The notes under the pieces: model-generated | The model's input: only the letters and a program-made list of their open reading frames with translations | Databases searched by the model: none | Told to the model about the DNA's origin: nothing | Position numbers and translations under genes: made by a program | Assembly (NCBI GenBank): GCA_013423325.1 | Contig: BLJB01000437.1 | Location: 357-64,356 of the forward strand | Origin: Usnea hakonensis | Taxonomy: Eukaryota > Ascomycota > Lecanoromycetes > Lecanorales > Parmeliaceae | Direction of reading: 5' to 3' | DNA: 64,000 nt | Part shown: one piece after another, positions 58,989 to 64,000 of the stretch | Layout: every line of letters starts with the position of its first letter | Numbering within the stretch: the first letter of the stretch is position 1

Positions 58989-59435
58989 TGTTGTATTATG
59001 ACGAGTAAATACGGGAGAACGAATGTCTATTAGCTTAGGGCTAGGGCTAATTCCTCGGCACTATTCCTATTTAGGAAGTACGATACACGAATAATGAGTG
59101 CAAGAAAGCATGAAAAGAAAACATCTACACAGGTGGGTGTAGGCCAGTTATGTAGACTCCATGAGAAGACTACCCCTTGCATGACCACGAATAGTAGGCC
59201 TGCGCATACATTCCATGGCCGGATCCATGGACCTTTCTCGGTTAGTGGCTCCGCATTGACCGCAAGCTAATTACCGAATTATTCAACAATTTTGACCATC
59301 TCCTTCACTTACCGCCAAGAAAAATGAGTGCGTAACCTGCCTACCTCACTTTATTCAAAGACGTGTAGTTGTGTCCCACTTCATCTCTCATCAAGGCTTA
59401 TTGAAGGCGAGCCAAATTATCTATATCTATATGCA
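58989..59435 (-). other. Probable copia 5' LTR (start) and upstream region of MFS gene
   Basis: An LTR would begin on the plus strand with TGTTGTATTATG at 58,989. Its other boundary is unknown because the partner LTR is missing; somewhere before about 59,250 is likely. The remainder is the MFS gene promoter. Confidence 0.45.
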
Positions 59436-61102
59436 ATGGCTAGCTCTGCGCCAAGTACAACCTTGCATTCCACAGCCAAGGCGGAGCACGGTGGAAGTGG
59501 GGGAGGGAATGAAAATGAGGTACTCCCTCTGCTCGACATCATAACTCTGCATGATTGATAGCTTTCTTTTCTCAGGCATGGGATGGTCCCGAGGATCCGG
59601 ATAATCCGCTGAATTGGAACAACAGTCGGAAGTGGGTCAATGTCATCTTCATAAGTTGTCAAGGCATGCTATCTCCAATCACTTCGACCATCCTGGCCGT
59701 AGGAAGTCTGGACATTGCCCATGACTTCCGTCTATCAAGCATTTACACACCGAACCTTCCGGTTGGCATGTACGTTCTTGGTCTCGGACTGGGACCACTC
59801 TGTCTAGCACCATTATCCGAGTTACATGGACGCCGCATCGTGTATCTCGGCAGCTTTTTTCTCTTCACGATCATCAATGTCGGTTGTGCCCTCGCCCCAA
59901 ACATCACCGCATTGTCTATCTTGCGGCTTCTCTCAGGAGTTTGTGGCTCCGTTGGGCCAGCGCTTGGTGGAGCGTCTATTGGCGACATGTTTCTGCGTAA
60001 GGACCGAGGAAAAGCACAAGCATTGTATGCTTTAGGGCCCACGGCGGGGCCAATCATAGGCCCTTTGATTGGGGCATTCGTCGTGAACAGGACTCACAGT
60101 TGGAGGTGGCTCATGTGGATCATGGTTATCGCCTCTGGGGTCACCGTTGGAGTCTCCACTTTACTCTTGCGAGAAACATATGCGCCTTTCTTGCTGCGCC
60201 AAAAGGCAGGAAGACTGCAGGAAGCTGGCGACAGTAGGACTGATGGAGAACAAAATGTTGTTGCTAGTGCTGTATTTGGCAAAGCAATCTTACGACCTTT
60301 CCGCTTACTTTTCTTCTCCCCTATTTGCACTTTGATGAGTTTGTATATGGCATTGTGAGACTCCCTACCCTTTGAAGCCCTTCTTTCCAGCCTTAACGCA
60401 GAGTGCCTAGGATTCTTGGAATCCTCTACCTCCACCTCATCACCATACCTCTTCTCTATGGCCCCACGCCTGTCTACGGTCTGTTTTCCTATCAATGGCA
60501 AAATGGGCTCACAGGTCTAGCCTACCTCGGTGCAGGCCTCGGAACTCTGGTCGGCACCTATATCTGCGCCAAATATCTCAATCGCTCCTACGCCTACATG
60601 GCCCGGCGGCACTTGCGGAAAACGGGCTCTGAAGACCCTCAGCCCGAAAGCCGCATGCTGTTCCTACAGTTGGGCATGGCTCTAGTGCCCGTGGGATTGA
60701 TCATATTTGCCTGGTCGGCGGAAAAGCAGCTGCACTGGGCGGTGCCGCTGGCCGGAGCGGCGATATTCGCGCTCGGGATGCTAATGGCTTATGTCTGCAT
60801 CCAGACATACCTGGTCGATGTCTACGATTCTTTCGCCGCGAGTGCGCTGGCAGCAACGGTTGCCGTACGAAGTATAGCCGCATGCATTTTTTCCGTAATG
60901 GGATTTCAGCTGTATGCAAACTTCGGATATGGTTGGTACGTCCTGAATTCCTTATACATGATCCACAACCTCGCGGAAATTAATTTTCTTCGTGTACAAC
61001 AGGGGGACCATGCTCATTGCTTTCATTTGTATCCTCATGCTGCCGATACCATATTTGCTGTATAAGTTCGGATCTCGGTTGCGCAAGGATGTTATGAGTT
61101 AG
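59436..61102 (+). CDS. Major facilitator superfamily transporter (DHA1-like drug:H+ antiporter)
   Basis: This plasma-membrane 12-TM proton-coupled exporter has 495 aa. Exons are 59,436-59,519, 59,576-60,354, 60,411-60,935 and 61,003-61,102 (496 codons). The N terminus is a short polar tail followed by WDGPEDPDNPLNW, the classic entry to fungal DHA1 transporters. TM1 contains GMLSPITSTILAVGS. The motif A equivalent is LAPLSELHGRR, followed by the RLLSGVCGSVGPALGG and GPTAGPIIGPLIGAF blocks. The second half shows GILYLHLITIPLLYG, GLGTLVGTYI and YLVDVYDSFAASALAA, typical of DHA1 TM11. It ends LLYKFGSRLRKD. The substrate cannot be read from sequence; no biosynthetic cluster surrounds it. Exon 3 uses the acceptor GCCTAG at 60,410; using CGCAG nine bases earlier would add three residues. 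Confidence 0.9.
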
Positions 61103-61823
61103 GGTGCCCGAAGCTCAAGATACAAGAGCGCTATTTCTTTGTCTACTTTAAGGCCGGCAGGTAAAGGATACCAGTAGCCACTTAGTAGTCCTTTTTAGAA
61201 CTAAGCTCCTATCTGACGTTGACACCCTTTACGATACTTATAGGTTTAGTGTACTAGAATCTCGTGACTTGAAAATATACTAGTAGACTTTTTGTACTCT
61301 AGGAGATTTTCAGCTTAGGAGATCTCCTTACGACACTGATAATAAAGCGGTGTTAACCCTACCACTACTAACACTACTACTACCACTCCCTAAGATATCT
61401 TATCAAAACCCGGGGATGCTCGTATTTACAAAGTCTCGATATATTCGAAAAGATTCTAACATCGCGATATCACTGGAAGGAACTTCATATAAAAATCTCT
61501 TTAGACCAGTATCTTTTACGTATAAAGGAAGCGAGTAAAAAAAGATTATTAAGCCTATTATCTACGAAGGAGGCTAGTAAGAGTATTAGCTATAGGAATT
61601 AGCTGCCAGGATCATCGCGAAAAACCCCCTGCCGACCTTAAAGTAGTCCCCCATGTGCATTTAAGCACGATTTCAAGAAGCCCGCCTCGATCTTACGAGT
61701 GGTAGTTTCTTTGTCCACTGTTCAGATCTCTAACATGTCATGATCCCGCCCGTGCCTGGTCCCGTCATGGGCGCCAGTAATGAGGAGCGGACAAAAAAAA
61801 AAGAACCCATAAAGACGACAGCT
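61103..61823. other. Intergenic, convergent 3' ends
   Basis: No gene. A small ORF at 61,350-61,538 shows no support. Short CTACTA/ACTACTAC runs at about 61,362-61,384. Confidence 0.5.
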
Positions 61824-63338
61824 TCAACCCGCTCCCTTCCAAAAAAGGTCCACGAACTCGCACACTTTCAAGTCGTCCCTCTCAACCGCTGCCTCCATCC
61901 GCTGCACTCTTTCTTCCCCAAAAGCCAAGCTCAAATTCCGCCCGACCTTCAGCCTCAGCTGCTCCAAAGTGTCTCCTCTCCCCGGATGCCCAATCGGGAA
62001 CTCCACCAGCACTTCATCCATGGCGGTGCCATCGTTCAAGGTAACCGTCAGCCCATTCGAACAACTTCGCTTTCTCGGGTCCTGATAATCCAAAGTGAAT
62101 TGCTCTTCCTCAACCACATCCATCTTAGCTCGCAGGACATTGACCCGGGGATCTGAAGCCCACGGCGAACTATCCATATAGTCCCTCGTCTCGATGACAG
62201 CACCTTTGAGCAGAACGACAGCTATAATGAACTGCAGACAGTGATCGCGATTTGCTGCGTTTCTCAATGGGCCGGATTTATTGACAATGGTGTATGCAGG
62301 CTTCTGCGTTCGGATCCTCACCCTTTCAACGTCCAACTCCGCGCTGATATTTTTCAACCTCATGACATCGACCAGCTGCAACGCCGCCTCGACAGCGGAG
62401 ATCGCATGGCCTTCCGCAGGGATCAATTTGAAAAATACAGTCTCTATCACCCACGAAGAATACTCCCTTTTCAAGAGAAACTCGCGCCCTCGAAAGAGCG
62501 TCTCGTAGAAGCCCCACCTCGGCGCCGTCAGCACGGTCGGCGCACCGGGCTGGCCGTCCCTCGTAAGCAGCGCCATCTGCACCGCACGCATGCACGCGTC
62601 GCCCGCGGCCCAACCTTTCCGCGGCCCTGCATTTGGAGCCTGACGGTAGGTGCGCAGAGGGTGACCGTCTTGAAAAGCCTGGGAGAGGGCGGCGAGGGTT
62701 TGATTTTCCGACAGGCCTAGGAGCCAGGACACGGATGCCGTGGAGGCGATTTTGACAAGAATGGTATGGTCGAGGCCGACGGCGTTGAAAGAATTGAGCT
62801 CTTGGAGGCAGCCTTGGATTTCGTAGGCTTTGATCTGCGCGCTTAGGAGAGTGCGCATCGTCATTGGTGGCGGAGTTCGTGATGGGGTTTTGTCGCCGCC
62901 GATGTCGACAGGCGTGGCTGCTGAAGTAGTGGTACGACTGAGCCAGTCCGCGACGGAAAGGAGGGCGCCGATGTTATCGGATGGATGGCCCCATTCAGCA
63001 CCGGGGAATGCATCGTTGTGATCGAGGTAGCGGATCAGCGTTCCTAGGTCGAATGCACCCTTGATCGGATCGAGTTGATGGGATGTACCCGGGAGCTTGA
63101 AGCCGTTGGGGATTGTCGTACCAGCCACTACGGGGCCCAACATCTGTGTGCATTCGGAGCTGATGCTCGCTGTTTCTATCGCGCAGCCAAGGGCATCTAG
63201 CAGAGCAAGCCGTGCACGCTTCCAAGCAAGTGGGCTCTCAATTTGGTAGTGAAAGATGTATCTAGTGATGTCCACAAGGACTTTGTCGTAGGTCTCCTCG
63301 CTAGGTCCACCGGTAGACTGTCCGGGCGTTTCTCCCAT
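61824..63338 (-). CDS. prpD: 2-Methylcitrate dehydratase (MmgE/PrpD family)
   Basis: It dehydrates 2-methylcitrate to 2-methyl-cis-aconitate in the methylcitrate cycle that detoxifies propionyl-CoA. This single exon encodes 504 aa from ATG 63,338 (MGETPGQSTGG). Family blocks in order: LLDALGCAIETA, GFKLPGTSHQLDPIKGAFD, RYLDHNDAFPGAEWGHPSDN, AYEIQGCLQE, NAVGLDHTILVKIASTA, LRTYRQAPNAGPRKGWAAGDA, TAPRWGFYE, the GPLRNAANRDHC block and VEFPIGHPGR. The frame is open for another 57 codons to 63,509. That extension is Arg-containing but does not start with a convincing presequence, so location (mitochondrial or cytosolic) is open. AEGHAISAVEAAL replaces the more usual AEFHSQTAVEAA, so it could be a paralogue with a different substrate. 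Confidence 0.88.
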   Translation of the reverse strand: MGETPGQSTGGPSEETYDKVLVDITRYIFHYQIESPLAWKRARLALLDALGCAIETASISSECTQMLGPVVAGTTIPNGFKLPGTSHQLDPIKGAFDLGTLIRYLDHNDAFPGAEWGHPSDNIGALLSVADWLSRTTTSAATPVDIGGDKTPSRTPPPMTMRTLLSAQIKAYEIQGCLQELNSFNAVGLDHTILVKIASTASVSWLLGLSENQTLAALSQAFQDGHPLRTYRQAPNAGPRKGWAAGDACMRAVQMALLTRDGQPGAPTVLTAPRWGFYETLFRGREFLLKREYSSWVIETVFFKLIPAEGHAISAVEAALQLVDVMRLKNISAELDVERVRIRTQKPAYTIVNKSGPLRNAANRDHCLQFIIAVVLLKGAVIETRDYMDSSPWASDPRVNVLRAKMDVVEEEQFTLDYQDPRKRSCSNGLTVTLNDGTAMDEVLVEFPIGHPGRGDTLEQLRLKVGRNLSLAFGEERVQRMEAAVERDDLKVCEFVDLFWKGAG

Positions 63339-64000
63339 TCTTGTTCTTCTGCTTCTAGTAGCTTCCCTAAAATCGAAGTTTCGTGTAGTATTTTGAAATT
63401 CAGAACGGGGGCACTGATATCTTGTCTCAAGTAGTAATGAGAGGGGGGGGAGGGTGGCAAGTAACGCGTTTTGTGGACAAAACCAGGTTTCGAAACCGGG
63501 CCAAAACACCGCATGCGTTTGGCCAAACTCCGGCTCGGAGTTGCCCGGATGGATAGTTGCAGAAAGCGTGCAATCAATGTAGGCACACGCTCAAGGCGAT
63601 GCTCCGAGGGGGCCGAATAGGATTTCTGCAAGGTATATGAATATCTGTAATGAAACGGGGCGTTTATCTAGGACTCCTCGGACCATGCTCTTGTCATCAT
63701 CTCACCTCAGACTAGAATCTTCGAGATGCCACACCAAAGCTTTACATGTTTTAATGCTTCAAAAGCTGAGGAGATGGAATGTTGGCGCCACAAATGCGGA
63801 CGAGTCTCAGGGTTTTCCAACTCCTCTCCTCTCCGTTGGATTTAGGACATTTTTCAACTGGAAGCTTTCCATACTAGCCGAACGCGTCACACAGGCTTCA
63901 ATCCTGAATCTTAGAGAGTGTGTTCAGTTGTCAGCCTTACGTATCTGCCACAAATATATAGCGATACGTATCAAAGAGGCTCCACTTCCAGCTTCATTTC
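63339..64000. other. Upstream region of the PrpD-like gene
   Basis: No further gene recognised up to the window end. Confidence 0.45.

Larger units (their letters stand above)
54742..58989 (-). mobile_element. Ty1/copia retrotransposon, 3'-incomplete
   Basis: The body on the minus strand comprises primer-binding site, leader and Gag-Pol. The 5' LTR would lie to the right of 58,989, but its far end is not delimited. No 3' LTR with the same TGTTGTATTATGACGAG start is found left of 54,742, so the 3' end was lost or replaced. Confidence 0.8.

Noticed and set aside
61740..62156. Plus-strand ORF of 138 codons
   Set aside because: Mostly antisense to the PrpD-like gene; it has no independent support.

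Overview
The window reads as nuclear DNA of a filamentous ascomycete (Pezizomycotina). Genes carry many short introns (about 50-220 nt) with GT..AG ends and CTRAY-type branch sites. A velvet regulator (veA) is present, and transposon relics carry C-to-T changes of the kind left by repeat-induced point mutation (RIP). A Leotiomycete-like fungus is possible, but that is only a guess.

Layout. Positions 1-13,530 are a repeat island: the 3' half of a degraded Helitron (1-2,825), a heavily RIP-mutated Ty1/copia element on the minus strand (about 3,000-8,616), a 5'-truncated LINE with a perfect 13-bp target-site duplication (8,630-10,155), AT-rich LTR-like debris (10,169-12,490), and a Ty3/gypsy reverse-transcriptase relic split by a 611-bp inverted-repeat element (12,490-13,530). 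Two genes follow: a peroxisomal adenine-nucleotide carrier (13,667-14,792) and an NHA1-type Na+/H+ antiporter (15,195-17,043). A 5,864-bp Mutator-like element (17,437-23,300) with 68-bp terminal repeats and an 8-bp duplication comes next. It carries a dead transposase, a 23-bp minisatellite, about four copies of a ~200-bp tandem repeat and a tRNA-like fragment.

From 23,700 to 46,600 the window is a normal gene-rich arm: RNase H1, bifunctional 6-phosphofructo-2-kinase/fructose-2,6-bisphosphatase, a small membrane protein, cytochrome-b2-type L-lactate dehydrogenase, TAD3, a secreted S10 serine carboxypeptidase and an MGA2/SPT23-type membrane-bound transcription factor. Small repeat elements lie at 36,098-36,735 and 47,040-47,809. 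A long leader precedes veA (51,109-53,141). The rest holds a non-RIPed but 3'-incomplete copia element (54,742-58,989), an MFS transporter (59,436-61,102) and a PrpD-type 2-methylcitrate dehydratase (61,824-63,338).

Gene models were spliced by hand. For every multi-exon gene the exon lengths sum to a multiple of three and the joined frame keeps family motifs across each junction. The genes do not form one pathway. Loose links are carbon metabolism (PFKFB, lactate dehydrogenase, methylcitrate dehydratase) and membrane or lipid homeostasis (MGA2, NHA1). The more novel material is in the mobile elements: complete termini and duplications for the Mutator-like element and the LINE, a hairpin terminus shared by two Helitron-like ends 45 kb apart, a 70-bp unit that interrupts a repeat, and an in-frame intron placed at the membrane anchor of the MGA2-like gene.
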